A program made the translations under genes and the position numbers. Positions 18,159 to 27,310 of a DNA stretch of 64,000 nucleotides are shown here, piece after piece. The DNA lies in assembly GCA_964355975.1 (NCBI GenBank), contig CAYHFW010000009.1, positions 1 to 64,000 of the forward strand. The letters are read 5' to 3'. The stretch comes from F1-60-MAGs104 sp964355975 (GTDB lineage Bacteria; Planctomycetota; Phycisphaerae; Phycisphaerales; SM1A02). The stretch's first letter is position 1. Each line of letters begins with the position of its first letter. The notes under the pieces are model-generated. The model ran no database searches, had not been told where the DNA came from, and was given only the letters and a program-made list of their open reading frames with translations.

Positions 18159-18758
18159 ATGCGTACAACTCTTTCTGCTTTGGCAACCCTCGCCATTGCT
18201 GGCTCGGCAAGTGCCGCGATCACAATGACTTATGCCGAGATCGGCGATTCAACTGGCAACCAAGGTGGGGTTGCTGATTCGGTGGTCTACAGCTCGATCG
18301 CTGGCCCGTATGCCGCGTTTGCAGTCAATTCCTACCTGGGTGCGGCCAATTACACCTCGACGATGACCAATGACGCCGAAGTGGTCACAACCCTCAAGTT
18401 CGTCGGTGGAGTCACGACCGCTAACACAAGCTTGGCGTTCAACTTCTACCGCGCAGACGAATCGCTGCTCTCGACGTTCACAATGACCTTCACGCAGTCT
18501 GGCAACTACATCTGGACCATCACCCTTGATGCAGCCGATGAAGTTCTCGCTGCCAACACCGGATGGCTCGAAATCGCAGGCGTCGATGGCGCGACTGGCA
18601 AGTGGTTCCTCACCACGACTGCAGCGTCAACTGGATCGCAAGTTCCAGTCACTGGCGCGTACATCCACGCATTCGAGCTGACCACCACTGGCGTTCCTGC
18701 GCCAGGCGCCGTGGCGTTGCTCGGCTTGGCTGGACTCATCAGCCGCCGTCGCCGCTAA
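18159..18758 (+). CDS. Secreted protein with PEP-CTERM-like sorting tag
   Basis: The ATG at 18159 gives MRTTLSALATLAIAGSASAA, a clean Sec signal; the upstream ATG at 18144 is less likely. The mature domain of about 150 residues is beta-rich and Thr/Ser-rich with no family I recognise. The C-terminus is VPAPGAVALLGLAGLISRRRR: a Pro-containing motif, a hydrophobic helix and an Arg cluster, which is the PEP-CTERM layout with PAPG in place of PEP. In other bacteria such tags are processed by exosortases linked to exopolysaccharide export. The neighbouring polysaccharide cluster fits that link, but no exosortase gene is seen in this window. Confidence 0.7.
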   Translation: MRTTLSALATLAIAGSASAAITMTYAEIGDSTGNQGGVADSVVYSSIAGPYAAFAVNSYLGAANYTSTMTNDAEVVTTLKFVGGVTTANTSLAFNFYRADESLLSTFTMTFTQSGNYIWTITLDAADEVLAANTGWLEIAGVDGATGKWFLTTTAASTGSQVPVTGAYIHAFELTTTGVPAPGAVALLGLAGLISRRRR

Positions 18759-18829
18759 GCGACGGTCGCACGGATTCGCGGACGATTCAAGAGCGAAGCA
18801 GTTTCACAAGTCTGTCACAAGTCTCTCAA

Positions 18830-18860
18830 GGGGGACGCCCACAAGGCGTCCCCCTTTTTT
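18830..18860 (+). terminator. Rho-independent terminator
   Basis: GGGGGACGCC pairs with GGCGTCCCCC around a five-base loop and is followed directly by six T. It is placed to end transcription of the PEP-CTERM-like gene. Confidence 0.92.
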
Positions 18861-18950
18861 CGTTGCGTGGGGCGCTCATGGCGCGAACATGCGTGCTTTC
18901 TTGAGCGTCGAACATTGATTTTGCGCTTGGATTGGTAGACTCGCGATCCG

Positions 18951-20081
18951 ATGATTGTTCCGACGACGACCCGCAAGACCATCCCGTTTTTTCGTTACCC
19001 ACACGTGTTTGCGCAGCAGCGCGAAGAGATTCTCGCTGCTGTGATGAGCGTCATGGATCGCGGCGCGTTCATTCTTCAAGATGAACTTGCGCAGTTCGAA
19101 CGCGAGGTCGCACAGTTCGTTGGATCGAAGCACGCGATCGGCGTCGCCGACGGCACCGAGTCAATGATTCTTGCTCTTCGAGCGGCAGGCATCGGTCAGG
19201 GCGACGAAGTCATTTTCTGCAGCCACACGTACATCGCAACTGCGAGTGCGATTCACTTTGCGAACGCAACTCCCGTCGCGGTCGATATGCGTGCGGATCG
19301 ATGCATTGATCCCGATGCGATTCGTCGCGCGATCACATCGAAGACGAAGGCGATCATTCCGACGCAGTTGAACGGTCGCACATGCAATATGGACGAGATC
19401 ATGCAGATCGCCCGCGAGCATGGGCTTCTCGTGATTGAAGATGCAGCTCAAGCTCTTGGTTCAAAGTACAAGGGGCGCTGCGCTGGAACATTCGGATTCG
19501 CCGGATCGATCTCGCTCTATCCAGCAAAAGTTCTCGGGTGTTTCGGTGATGGCGGACTTCTCTTCACCCAAGACGACGCGACGAATGAGGTGCTGCGCGA
19601 GTTGCGCGATCACGGGCGCAATCGAGATGGTCTCGTTGTGCGATGGGGTCTGAACAGTCGCCTCGACAACCTGCACGCCGCCGTTGCACTCGTGAAACTC
19701 CGCACGTTTGCGCAAGAAATCGAGCGCCGCCGCGCACTCGCGCGCATCTACGACGAGCGGCTGCGCGACCTAGAAGAGATGACGCTTCCGGTCGGACCCG
19801 ATGCAGACCCCGATCACTTCGACATCTTTCAAAACTATGAGGTCGAGGGAGACCGCCGCGAGCAACTGCGTGCGCACCTCGTCGAGTGCGGTGTTCGCAC
19901 GATCATTCAATGGGCGGGCATTCCAGTGCACCGATTTGAAGGACTCGGATTCGAAGGAACTCGCATCCCTGGTGTCGAGAAGTTCTTCGAGCGATGCTTC
20001 TTGCTTCCGATGAACACTTCTTTGACCGACGACGAGGTGCATTATGTGTGCGATTGCATCCGAGGTTTCTATGGTCGATGA
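18951..20081 (+). CDS. DegT/DnrJ/EryC1/StrS sugar aminotransferase
   Basis: The 376-residue enzyme of the PLP-dependent sugar aminotransferase family shows 'FRYPHVFAQQREEILAAV' at the N-terminus, 'GVADGTESMILALRA', 'VIFCSHTYIATASAI' and 'VIEDAAQALGSKYKG'. The PLP-binding Lys193 is in SLYPAKVLGCFGDGG, and 'LRDHGRN' follows. Such enzymes add an amino group to nucleotide-linked keto sugars. It opens the polysaccharide cluster, and its last 11 bases overlap the E1 alpha start. The product sugar cannot be named from sequence. Confidence 0.93.
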   Translation: MIVPTTTRKTIPFFRYPHVFAQQREEILAAVMSVMDRGAFILQDELAQFEREVAQFVGSKHAIGVADGTESMILALRAAGIGQGDEVIFCSHTYIATASAIHFANATPVAVDMRADRCIDPDAIRRAITSKTKAIIPTQLNGRTCNMDEIMQIAREHGLLVIEDAAQALGSKYKGRCAGTFGFAGSISLYPAKVLGCFGDGGLLFTQDDATNEVLRELRDHGRNRDGLVVRWGLNSRLDNLHAAVALVKLRTFAQEIERRRALARIYDERLRDLEEMTLPVGPDADPDHFDIFQNYEVEGDRREQLRAHLVECGVRTIIQWAGIPVHRFEGLGFEGTRIPGVEKFFERCFLLPMNTSLTDDEVHYVCDCIRGFYGR

Positions 20082-21132
20082 GTGCCTTCACCGGGACGAC
20101 TTAGGATCGCTCAGCGATCCTTCCCGACATCACGAACCAGCGGACCTGCGCGAAATCGGCCTCGACGCGACGCTCTCAGCACTGCAGACGATGGTGCTGA
20201 TTCGCTGCGCCGAAGAACGCATCGCTGACGGTGTCTCGACTGGCGAGATTCGATGCCCATGCCACTTGGCGATCGGGCAAGAGGCTGCAGCAGTCGGAAT
20301 CGCAGCACATCTTCGACCCTCTGATCGCTGCTTCGGCGCGCATCGTTCGCACGCGCACTACCTCGCGCTCGGTGGCGGCATCGACGCGATGATGGCTGAG
20401 ATTCACGGCAAAGACACTGGATGTTCGCGCGGAATGGGCGGATCGATGCATCTGCGAGATGAGAGCGTCGGACTCGTCGGAACCGTGCCGATCGTGGCAG
20501 CAACGATTCCCATGGCGGTTGGTGCTGGACTTGCACTGAAGATGGATGGCGGCGACGCCGTTGCAGTCGCATTCTTTGGCGATGGGGCAACCGAAGAGGG
20601 GGCCTTCCACGAGTCGATGAATCTGGCCGCATCGCTGCCATCGCCAACGGTCTTCTTGTGCGAACACAATTTGTTTTCAAGCCACTTGCACATCTCGCTT
20701 CGACAGCCCGCGTCACGTCTCTCGCGCTATGCAGAGGCGCACTGCGTCGCGCATGCCACCGTCGACGGCAACGACATCGGACTCATGTGGCAGGCGGCAC
20801 GAGATGCAGTGCACCACGTTCGGTCAACACGTCGACCATTTTTTCTCGAGTGCGTCACCTATCGATGGCGCGGCCACGTTGGACACCGCGAGGATGTCGA
20901 TGTGGGTGTTCAGAGAAAAGATGACCTCGCGAGTTGGAAGCGACGAGATCCGATCCGACGAAGCGTCGATGCGCTGAAGGCTGCGGGCAGATTCACTGAC
21001 GGCGACTTCATGCGACTCGAAACCGAAACAAGAGCGCGCGTAGAAAAAGCATGGCAGTACGCGCTCGCGAGTCCATATCCCGACGAAGGCGAACTTCTCG
21101 GCCGCGTGTTCGCGAACGGAGGTTCGCTATGA
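20071..21132 (+). CDS. TPP-dependent dehydrogenase E1 component, alpha subunit
   Basis: From ATG 20071 the protein has 353 residues. It has the pyruvate-dehydrogenase-type E1 alpha core: 'RCAEERIADGVSTGEIRCPCH', 'GQEAAAVGI', 'RSHAHYLALGG' and 'GCSRGMGGSMHL'. The TPP/Mg motif is GDGATEEGAFHESMNLAA at about residue 170. 'RWRGHVGHREDVD' resembles the phosphorylation-loop region. It works with the beta subunit encoded next, which overlaps by four bases. No E2/E3 genes lie nearby, so a role in building a branched or acyl-modified sugar, not central metabolism, is inferred from the cluster. Confidence 0.85.
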   Translation: MVDECLHRDDLGSLSDPSRHHEPADLREIGLDATLSALQTMVLIRCAEERIADGVSTGEIRCPCHLAIGQEAAAVGIAAHLRPSDRCFGAHRSHAHYLALGGGIDAMMAEIHGKDTGCSRGMGGSMHLRDESVGLVGTVPIVAATIPMAVGAGLALKMDGGDAVAVAFFGDGATEEGAFHESMNLAASLPSPTVFLCEHNLFSSHLHISLRQPASRLSRYAEAHCVAHATVDGNDIGLMWQAARDAVHHVRSTRRPFFLECVTYRWRGHVGHREDVDVGVQRKDDLASWKRRDPIRRSVDALKAAGRFTDGDFMRLETETRARVEKAWQYALASPYPDEGELLGRVFANGGSL

Positions 21133-22136
21133 CAACTCCACGACCGACCGCATACGGCCCAGCAATTCGCGAAGGATTCGCGTATCTGCTCAAGAACCAT
21201 CCAGAGTGTTTTACGATTGGGCAGGGGCTTTGGAGCCCGTGGTATGTAGGCAACACGATGACCGATCTCGATGCCGAATTCGGCAAGGATCGCGTCATCG
21301 ACACGCCAGTCTCTGAAGCTGCATGCACGAGCGCCGCGCTTGGGGCCGCGCTCTGCGGACGCCGTCCCATTGTGATCCATCCTCGTGTGGATTTTTTCAT
21401 TCTTGCGATGGATGCCGTTGTGAATCAGGCGGCCAAGTGGAATCACATGTTCGGCGGCGGAGTCTCGGTTCCGGTCGTGTTTCGCGCGATCATCAATCGT
21501 GGAGGCGAACAAGGCGCCCAGCACAGTCAGTCGCTGGCTGCGTGGTTTGCGCATGTTCCAGGATTGCGTGTTGTGATGCCGAGCACTGCGAAGGACGCGC
21601 GTGATTTGCTGGTGGCGAGTTCGCTCGGAAGCGATCCGGTTGTCTACATCGACGACCGTTGGTGCTACGAACGATCAGAGGTGCTGGGCCCGATCGAACT
21701 TCTCGACATCGCGACAGAAGGTCCGGTTGTCAGGAAGCCCGGCACGGATGTCACGCTTGTCTCCTACTCGTACTGCGCCTATCAGTGTGAGCAGGCGGCT
21801 GATCGACTCGCGGCGCAAGGAATCTCTGCTGAAGTGATCGATCTTCGTGTAATCAATCCACTTGATCTACGCGTGGTGTTTGAGTCAGTCGCACGCACCG
21901 GAAAACTGCTTTGCGTCGATGGCGACTGGGCAGCATGTGGCGTTGCGAGCGAAGTGATCGCGCAGTGCGCAATGCAGGGACTTCTCACAAACACGGCGCC
22001 GCAGCGACTGGCGCTCGCAGATGCGCCGGCTCCAACAAGCCGACAACTCGAGAAGAACTACTACCCAACGGTTGAGGGCATTGTTGAATGCGTGATGCAG
22101 TTGGTCGCGAGTGGGTCGCAGGTGGCTCGGTGCTAA
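21129..22136 (+). CDS. TPP-dependent dehydrogenase/transketolase-type E1 component, beta subunit
   Basis: The 335-residue protein begins at ATG 21129, overlapping the alpha subunit stop (ATGA). It contains the pyrimidine-binding domain ('RVIDTPVSEAACTSAALGAAL', 'VDFFILAMDAVVNQAAKW', 'RGGEQGAQHSQSLAAWFAHVPGL') and a transketolase C-terminal domain ('VTLVSYSYCAYQCEQAADRL', 'VIDLRVINPLDL'). It pairs with the alpha subunit to form a heterotetrameric TPP enzyme. Position inside a glycan cluster suggests a two-carbon transfer or decarboxylation in sugar synthesis; that is inference. Confidence 0.85.
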   Translation: MTTPRPTAYGPAIREGFAYLLKNHPECFTIGQGLWSPWYVGNTMTDLDAEFGKDRVIDTPVSEAACTSAALGAALCGRRPIVIHPRVDFFILAMDAVVNQAAKWNHMFGGGVSVPVVFRAIINRGGEQGAQHSQSLAAWFAHVPGLRVVMPSTAKDARDLLVASSLGSDPVVYIDDRWCYERSEVLGPIELLDIATEGPVVRKPGTDVTLVSYSYCAYQCEQAADRLAAQGISAEVIDLRVINPLDLRVVFESVARTGKLLCVDGDWAACGVASEVIAQCAMQGLLTNTAPQRLALADAPAPTSRQLEKNYYPTVEGIVECVMQLVASGSQVARC

Positions 22137-22873
22137 AGCGACTCTTTGACATCGTTCTTTCAGCGGTCGGTCTCGCGCTGCTTTCGCCGCTCATCCTGCT
22201 CTGCATGCTTCTGATCTGGTTGCAGGACTGGCACTCACCGTTCTATGTCGCTCCACGCGCGGCGCGCGGCGGCGGCACGTTTCGCATGTTCAAGTTTCGG
22301 TCGATGGTGATTCGCGCCGATAGCAGCGGGGTGGATTCGACCACTGCCAACGATCGTCGGATCACTGTGATTGGCAAGTTCATTCGTCGAACCAAGTGCG
22401 ACGAACTTCCGCAACTTTGGAACGTCTTGAAGGGCGACATGTCGTTTGTTGGTCCGCGACCGAATGTGACTCGCGAAACAAATCTGTACACAGCGCAAGA
22501 GCGACAACTGCTCTCGGTGCGTCCTGGGATCACGGATATCTCATCGATTGTGTTCTCTGACGAGGGAGACATCCTTGAAGGAAGCGCCGACCCCGATCTG
22601 CGCTACAACCAAGTGATTCGGCCCTGGAAGAGTCGATTGGGATTGCTCTACGTGAGCCGACACGCGCTCGCGCTCGATGTGCAGCTCATCGCGCTGACAT
22701 TCGTCAATGCACTGTCGCGCGAGGCTGCACTGGCGCGCATCCAGACGATTCTGGTTCGCAGTGGTGCGCCAGAGAGTCTGCGCCAAGTTGCTGCGAGAAC
22801 GGCTGAGTTGCCTGCTGCGCCGCCGCCAGGCGCAACGCAAATTGTTCAGAATCGCGAAGGCGTCGCGGTGTAG
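22130..22873 (+). CDS. Bacterial sugar transferase (polyprenyl-phosphate glycosyl-1-P transferase)
   Basis: The preferred start is GTG 22130, which gives VLKRLFDIVLSAVGLALLSP as the conserved N-terminus with one membrane segment. AGGTGG precedes it, and it overlaps the E1 beta stop; ATG 22088 is possible. Family motifs are 'FRMFKFRSMV', 'GKFIRRTKCDELPQLWNVLKG' and 'DMSFVGPRPNVTRE'. It moves a sugar phosphate from a nucleotide sugar to undecaprenyl phosphate, the first step of repeat-unit assembly at the inner membrane. The C-terminal 60 residues are less conserved and Ala/Pro-rich. Confidence 0.92.
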   Translation: MLKRLFDIVLSAVGLALLSPLILLCMLLIWLQDWHSPFYVAPRAARGGGTFRMFKFRSMVIRADSSGVDSTTANDRRITVIGKFIRRTKCDELPQLWNVLKGDMSFVGPRPNVTRETNLYTAQERQLLSVRPGITDISSIVFSDEGDILEGSADPDLRYNQVIRPWKSRLGLLYVSRHALALDVQLIALTFVNALSREAALARIQTILVRSGAPESLRQVAARTAELPAAPPPGATQIVQNREGVAV

Positions 22874-22881
22874 GTGCTTCG

Positions 22882-23754
22882 ATGGGTTCACACTTGACTA
22901 CCGAAACACTTGAAAGAAATCTCGAATCGCGCCAGGGCTTTTGGAGCCGTGAGCGACTCGAAGGGCTCGAAGATCGCAAGCGCGAGGAGATCGAGTTTCA
23001 CAACCTTGATCGAGCTCAAGGGGAGTCGGTCGAGAAAGAGCGAACCGAACTCGATATGCATGCGAACCGCAAGTGGTATTCGGTGACCATGCCGAGCCGC
23101 CGCTATGTGCAGCAGTGGGTCGACACACATGCCCGCGGAAAAGTCTTTCTCGACTACGCGTGTGGTCTAGGAGAAGTCGCGATTCAAGCGGCGTCGGCAG
23201 GCGCGACCCTCTCGGTGGGCTTGGACATCTCTGACGAGAGCATCGGTCTTGCGCGCGCCGCTGCAGTGCAGAAGGGCGTTGAAGCGAACTGCAGGTTTGT
23301 TCAGGGCGATTGTGAAGCGACTGAGTTTCCGGATTCAAGTTTCGACACGATCATCTGTTCGGGAATGTTGCACCACCTTGACCTTGACCGCGCGTATGCC
23401 GAACTGCGAAGAATCCTGCGCCCAGGTGGCAGAATCCTCTGTGTCGAGGCGTTGGCCCACAATCCGCTGATTCAGTTGTACCGCGATCGCACGCCGACCA
23501 TGCGCACGGCCTGGGAGGCACAGCACATTCTTGGTGTTCCTGACGCGCTCAGAGCACGGCAGTGGTTTGCCATGGGAGAGATGAAATTCTGGCACTTGTT
23601 TGATCTCGGTTCAGTGCCGTTGCGCGCGACGCCATTCGGTGGCGCGGCGTTGGGCGTCGGCCGCGTGATCGACACAGTTGCGTTGCGTGTTCCCGGGCTG
23701 AGGCGGATGGCTTGGCAGTTCACTTTCGAGTTGCTGCATCCATCGCGCAAGTGA
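22882..23754 (+). CDS. SAM-dependent class I methyltransferase
   Basis: The 290-residue protein has motif I 'FLDYACGLGEVAIQAASAG', motif II-like 'SVGLDISDESIGLARAAA', 'GDCEATEFPDSSFDTIICSG' and 'LRRILRPGGRILCVEAL'. These fit the Methyltransf_11/UbiE-like fold. Within a polysaccharide cluster it probably methylates a sugar or lipid carrier, but the target is unknown. It begins eight bases after the sugar transferase stop. Its 3' end overlaps the convergent methyltransferase gene by 35 bases. Confidence 0.85.
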   Translation: MGSHLTTETLERNLESRQGFWSRERLEGLEDRKREEIEFHNLDRAQGESVEKERTELDMHANRKWYSVTMPSRRYVQQWVDTHARGKVFLDYACGLGEVAIQAASAGATLSVGLDISDESIGLARAAAVQKGVEANCRFVQGDCEATEFPDSSFDTIICSGMLHHLDLDRAYAELRRILRPGGRILCVEALAHNPLIQLYRDRTPTMRTAWEAQHILGVPDALRARQWFAMGEMKFWHLFDLGSVPLRATPFGGAALGVGRVIDTVALRVPGLRRMAWQFTFELLHPSRK

Positions 23755-24568
23755 GTGTTGGCCTCGGGCTCGTCGCTACGAACACAAACTTGAACGCCAT
23801 GCGCGAAGACCCCGGCGAGCGATCAAGCGCGTCACTGAGAGTCGCAGCGGCGCGCGCGCCGACAACACGGGCAAGCGGCTGACAAATCCACGAATGGGCG
23901 CCAAATCCACGCAGGTTCCATGATTCAAACTGCGCTCCCAGTCGTTTCATTCGTGCGATCGTCGGCATGCGCTCGAGCGTCGAGCGCGTCCGGTCGCCGC
24001 GCACTCGCCAGTGCAGCCATCGGTTGAATCGGTAGATCGGATTGTGGTTGAGAGAGTCGACACAGACGAACGATCCTCCTGGGCGCAAGAGCCGGATGAC
24101 TTCGCGATCTAACTCTGCAGGGTCGGCGTAACTCAAACTTCCAGCGCTTGCGATCAAGTCAAAGCTGCCGTCGGCAAATGGCGTCGCCTGCATCGCAGAG
24201 ACCACAGTCTGCACTTCATAGCCTTTGGATCGCAAGTTGGCATCCAAGACCTGAAGCGCAGAAGGCGAGATGTCGCAGCAGAGTGTCTCAACACCGCTTT
24301 CACAGAGAACTTCGCTGTGAAGCCCGGTGCCGGCGCCAAGTTCGAGAACGCGCATTCCTGGTCGCACGAGCGATTTCAGAACACGTTCATAGTGCGTGTA
24401 GGGGGCCCGAATCGGCAATGGAATTGACGACGCACCGGATGTCGAGGGGGTTGGGTTGTGGTCAGACAGCAGCCGCGCGGCGCGCGCTTCATAGCGGTCG
24501 CGCTCAATGTTCTGGTCGCTTTCTTGGGTCAGAGGTCGCACGCGATGGCAAGGTAGTTTGTGAGCCAA
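23720..24568 (-). CDS. SAM-dependent class I methyltransferase
   Basis: The protein has motif I 'VLELGAGTGLHSEVL', 'TLCCDISPSALQVLDAN' and 'PFADGSFDLIASAGSLSYAD', then 'LLRPGGSFVCVDSLNHNPIYRFNRWL'. The last segment resembles the neighbouring plus-strand methyltransferase (ALAHNPLIQLYR), so the two may be related paralogs. The frame opens at TTG 24568 with no clear ribosome-binding site; GTG 24541 is another candidate. It is the only minus-strand gene in the cluster. Confidence 0.82.
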   Translation of the reverse strand: MAHKLPCHRVRPLTQESDQNIERDRYEARAARLLSDHNPTPSTSGASSIPLPIRAPYTHYERVLKSLVRPGMRVLELGAGTGLHSEVLCESGVETLCCDISPSALQVLDANLRSKGYEVQTVVSAMQATPFADGSFDLIASAGSLSYADPAELDREVIRLLRPGGSFVCVDSLNHNPIYRFNRWLHWRVRGDRTRSTLERMPTIARMKRLGAQFESWNLRGFGAHSWICQPLARVVGARAAATLSDALDRSPGSSRMAFKFVFVATSPRPTLTCAMDAATRK

Positions 24569-24626
24569 AAATGTGGCATTGGGTGCGCTTGAAATTGATA
24601 GAGTCCCGCATGGAATTTGGGCAACA

Positions 24627-25889
24627 ATGAACGAGCAGAGTGTTGGGAAGAAAGTGATTCATGTCTGGATTGCGCAAACTGGCGAGTCGCTGCCGAGCGA
24701 TGGTCACGATGAACGCCCCATGCGCGCCTCGAATCTGGCTGCCGCACTGCTTGCGCGCGGTCATCGAGTCACGATCATCAGTAGCGATTTCTGGCACCAG
24801 AAAAAAGTCCATCGCACTGGGCGACTCACCACGATCGACTTTGCGCCGCGAGGTCAGGTCGTTCTTGTGCCGAGTCCTGGATATCGAGCGCATGTCGGCG
24901 TTGCGAGGTTTCGTGATCACTGGTTGCTCGCAAAGGAATTCAAGAAGGTCGCAGAGTCGATCGATCGACCTGACATCATGGTCGTCGGATTTCCGCCGAT
25001 CGAATGGGCAGATGAGGCGATCCGGCTTGCGCGCGCGTGGCGCATCCCAGCGCTGCTCGATGTGAAGGACCAATGGCCTGAGATTTTCTGGGAGCGACTG
25101 CCGAGTCCGGCGCGTCCTCTTGGTCGGCTTCTCCTCTCGCCGCTTGTGCGCAGAGCCGCCCGTGCGTTTCGAGGCGCGACCGGAATCACAACGATGTCGC
25201 AGCCATTCTTGCAGTGGGCGCTTGCCAAGGCGGGCCGCGCGCAATGCGCAAGTGACGCAGTGGTGCCCTTTGGATGCCCGCGTCCGATCGGCGAAACAGC
25301 GATCCCCAGAGTTGCTGGATCACCGCCCATCTTTGCTTTTGTGGGCTCGATCACCACGTCGTTTGACTTCGCGACACTGGTCAATGGATTTCGAAACTCA
25401 TCCGCACGCGAGCGATCGGGTGCAAGGCTCGTCATTTGCGGAGCGGGTGATTGTGAAGACGATGTGCGGCGGATGGCGGCGGGCTGTTCGGCGATCGAGT
25501 TTCGCGGATGGCTCGGCAGAACAGAGATCGCGGAGGTGCTGCACAGCGCAACGGTCGGAGTCGCGCCGTATAAATCGCGGCAAGATTTTGAACTCAGTCT
25601 TCCGAATAAGATCGTTGAATATGCTTCGTATGGGTTGCCGCTGCTCTGCCCAGCGATCGGTGAGATGCAATCGTTTGTCAATGCTTCAGGAATCGGATTC
25701 ACCTACGCGCCAGGGGACGCCACGAGTTGCGCTGGGGCAATCGATCGAGCGATTGCGGCGTCAGCATCGAATGTTGACAGCGCGCGCAGTTCTGTGAAAG
25801 AACGCTTTGAGCGCGAGTTTGAGGCCACCGCCGTGTACATGCGGCTTGTCGATCACATTGAGCGCGTCGCAGCGGATGCATCCACATGA
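24627..25889 (+). CDS. Glycosyltransferase family 4-like protein
   Basis: From ATG 24627 the enzyme has 420 residues and a GT-B layout. The N-terminal acceptor domain opens 'VIHVWIAQTGESLPSDGHDERPMR' followed by 'LAAALLARGHRVTIISSDF', as in WbuB-like enzymes. The C-terminal donor domain has 'PPIFAFVGSITTSFDF', 'ARLVICGAGDCEDDV' and 'LSLPNKIVEYASYGLPLL', where the E and following residues bind the nucleotide sugar. It adds a sugar during glycan assembly at the cytoplasmic membrane face. The next gene overlaps by four bases. Confidence 0.87.
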   Translation: MNEQSVGKKVIHVWIAQTGESLPSDGHDERPMRASNLAAALLARGHRVTIISSDFWHQKKVHRTGRLTTIDFAPRGQVVLVPSPGYRAHVGVARFRDHWLLAKEFKKVAESIDRPDIMVVGFPPIEWADEAIRLARAWRIPALLDVKDQWPEIFWERLPSPARPLGRLLLSPLVRRAARAFRGATGITTMSQPFLQWALAKAGRAQCASDAVVPFGCPRPIGETAIPRVAGSPPIFAFVGSITTSFDFATLVNGFRNSSARERSGARLVICGAGDCEDDVRRMAAGCSAIEFRGWLGRTEIAEVLHSATVGVAPYKSRQDFELSLPNKIVEYASYGLPLLCPAIGEMQSFVNASGIGFTYAPGDATSCAGAIDRAIAASASNVDSARSSVKERFEREFEATAVYMRLVDHIERVAADAST

Positions 25890-27310
25890 ACTTCATCACG
25901 CGCATATTGCAGGCTCGTCCCTGCGCATCGAAGATCGTGCTGCCGCTCGGACTGCTCGCGATTGCGTGCAATCCTGGCATTGGCAGTGTGCTCTGCTGGA
26001 TTCTGCACATCGACGGCGTCGAGTCTCGCAGAATCGCTCAGTTCGTGGTGCTTCTCGCTGGGCTCGCAGCCGTCTGGCGCACGCGCGCGCACTGGATCAA
26101 TCCAGAGAGAGCGCCACGGCAGGCATCGATCTTTGCTCTCTCGCTCGCTGCCTTCAGCGCGTATCTGGCATTCCTTTACTTCCAAAACGGAAGGCCAGAG
26201 ATAACAGCCGCTTCGATGATGGCAGGCTCGATCGGGTCACTCTTCTTTGCACAGTCCCTTGTTCTGTTGGTCGAAAAGCCCAAGCAGTGGCTGCTCCTGC
26301 ACAGGCTTCCACACACCGACGATGGTCACGAGAGTCAAGACGACGGGCTGCGTCTGTTTTCTATCTATGCCAACCTCATCGGATGGGCGCTCGCAATCAT
26401 GGTGTGGTACCGAGGGCCAGCGCATACTGATGGATCGATCCATCTCGCCATGAATGGGATGCCGATCAGGTTGGGGGTGTTGTTTGCTTCGCTGTATCTC
26501 GTGTTGATCTGGCGCGCGCGTCCATTACGGATCGTGTGGGCGACTCCGTGGCTGTACTTGGCGCTGTGCACCACATCGCGCCTCATTGTTGTGTTGTTCG
26601 CGCTGGTGATCGCTGGTTCGTTGCTCGATGCGCTTGTGCGCTGGATGCGCGCGCTGCCCTTCAAGCGCCTCCTCGCAGGGCAACTTATGTTCGTGTGTGT
26701 ACTGATCACGTTGTTCACGTTGCCAGTGTTCTGGCCAAGTTGCTCGCAGTACCCGTATCGCAATTCGGCTCAGCCAACCTCTTCAACAGAGTGGTGTGCT
26801 CGCTGGGGGCGAATGTTGCGCGTGCTTGCTTTGGGAGCGCAGCCTCAGACTGAGAATCCGACTCATTGGGAAACAGCGCTGTTTTCTGGCGGAATTGCCG
26901 AGGATCGTTTTAAACTCTCCGAGCGAGGCATCGACGCGGCAGTCGCAACGCCGCTCGGCACCTGGCCTGACACCATGCGTGTGTCGACGAGCGTTGAGGT
27001 GGCACCAGGGGCAACTCAGGTCACCGAGTACCGCTATCCGCACAATTTCTTTGTTGAGTATTTCGGCAGTTTCGGTTTTGTCACAGCAGCAATCGTGGCG
27101 AGTGGGCTTGCGCTCGTGACCTGTTCTGCTTTCTACGGAATCGCGCGCTTTGGACGGCCTGCCGATCTGTTCGCTGGCGTTTTGTTCGTTGCAGAACTCA
27201 TCAGGATTCAAGTGTCGGGCGACATGAACGACGCGGTTGGCTTCTGCGTCATCTTCATTTTCATTGCCAATCGCAGTCTGTTGAAACCGACGACCTCACC
27301 ACTGACATGA
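25886..27310 (+). CDS. Polytopic membrane protein, O-antigen ligase/polymerase-like
   Basis: The 474-residue protein has about ten to twelve hydrophobic segments and a large hydrophilic loop near residues 285-375. The loop is followed by 'RYPHNFFVEYFGSFGF', which resembles the HN-x-x-x-E-x-x-x-x-x-G segment of Wzy/WaaL-type enzymes. Such proteins polymerise or ligate lipid-linked glycans on the periplasmic side. The start overlaps the glycosyltransferase stop (ATGA), and the next gene overlaps its stop the same way. The family match rests on layout and one motif only. Confidence 0.6.
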   Translation: MNFITRILQARPCASKIVLPLGLLAIACNPGIGSVLCWILHIDGVESRRIAQFVVLLAGLAAVWRTRAHWINPERAPRQASIFALSLAAFSAYLAFLYFQNGRPEITAASMMAGSIGSLFFAQSLVLLVEKPKQWLLLHRLPHTDDGHESQDDGLRLFSIYANLIGWALAIMVWYRGPAHTDGSIHLAMNGMPIRLGVLFASLYLVLIWRARPLRIVWATPWLYLALCTTSRLIVVLFALVIAGSLLDALVRWMRALPFKRLLAGQLMFVCVLITLFTLPVFWPSCSQYPYRNSAQPTSSTEWCARWGRMLRVLALGAQPQTENPTHWETALFSGGIAEDRFKLSERGIDAAVATPLGTWPDTMRVSTSVEVAPGATQVTEYRYPHNFFVEYFGSFGFVTAAIVASGLALVTCSAFYGIARFGRPADLFAGVLFVAELIRIQVSGDMNDAVGFCVIFIFIANRSLLKPTTSPLT

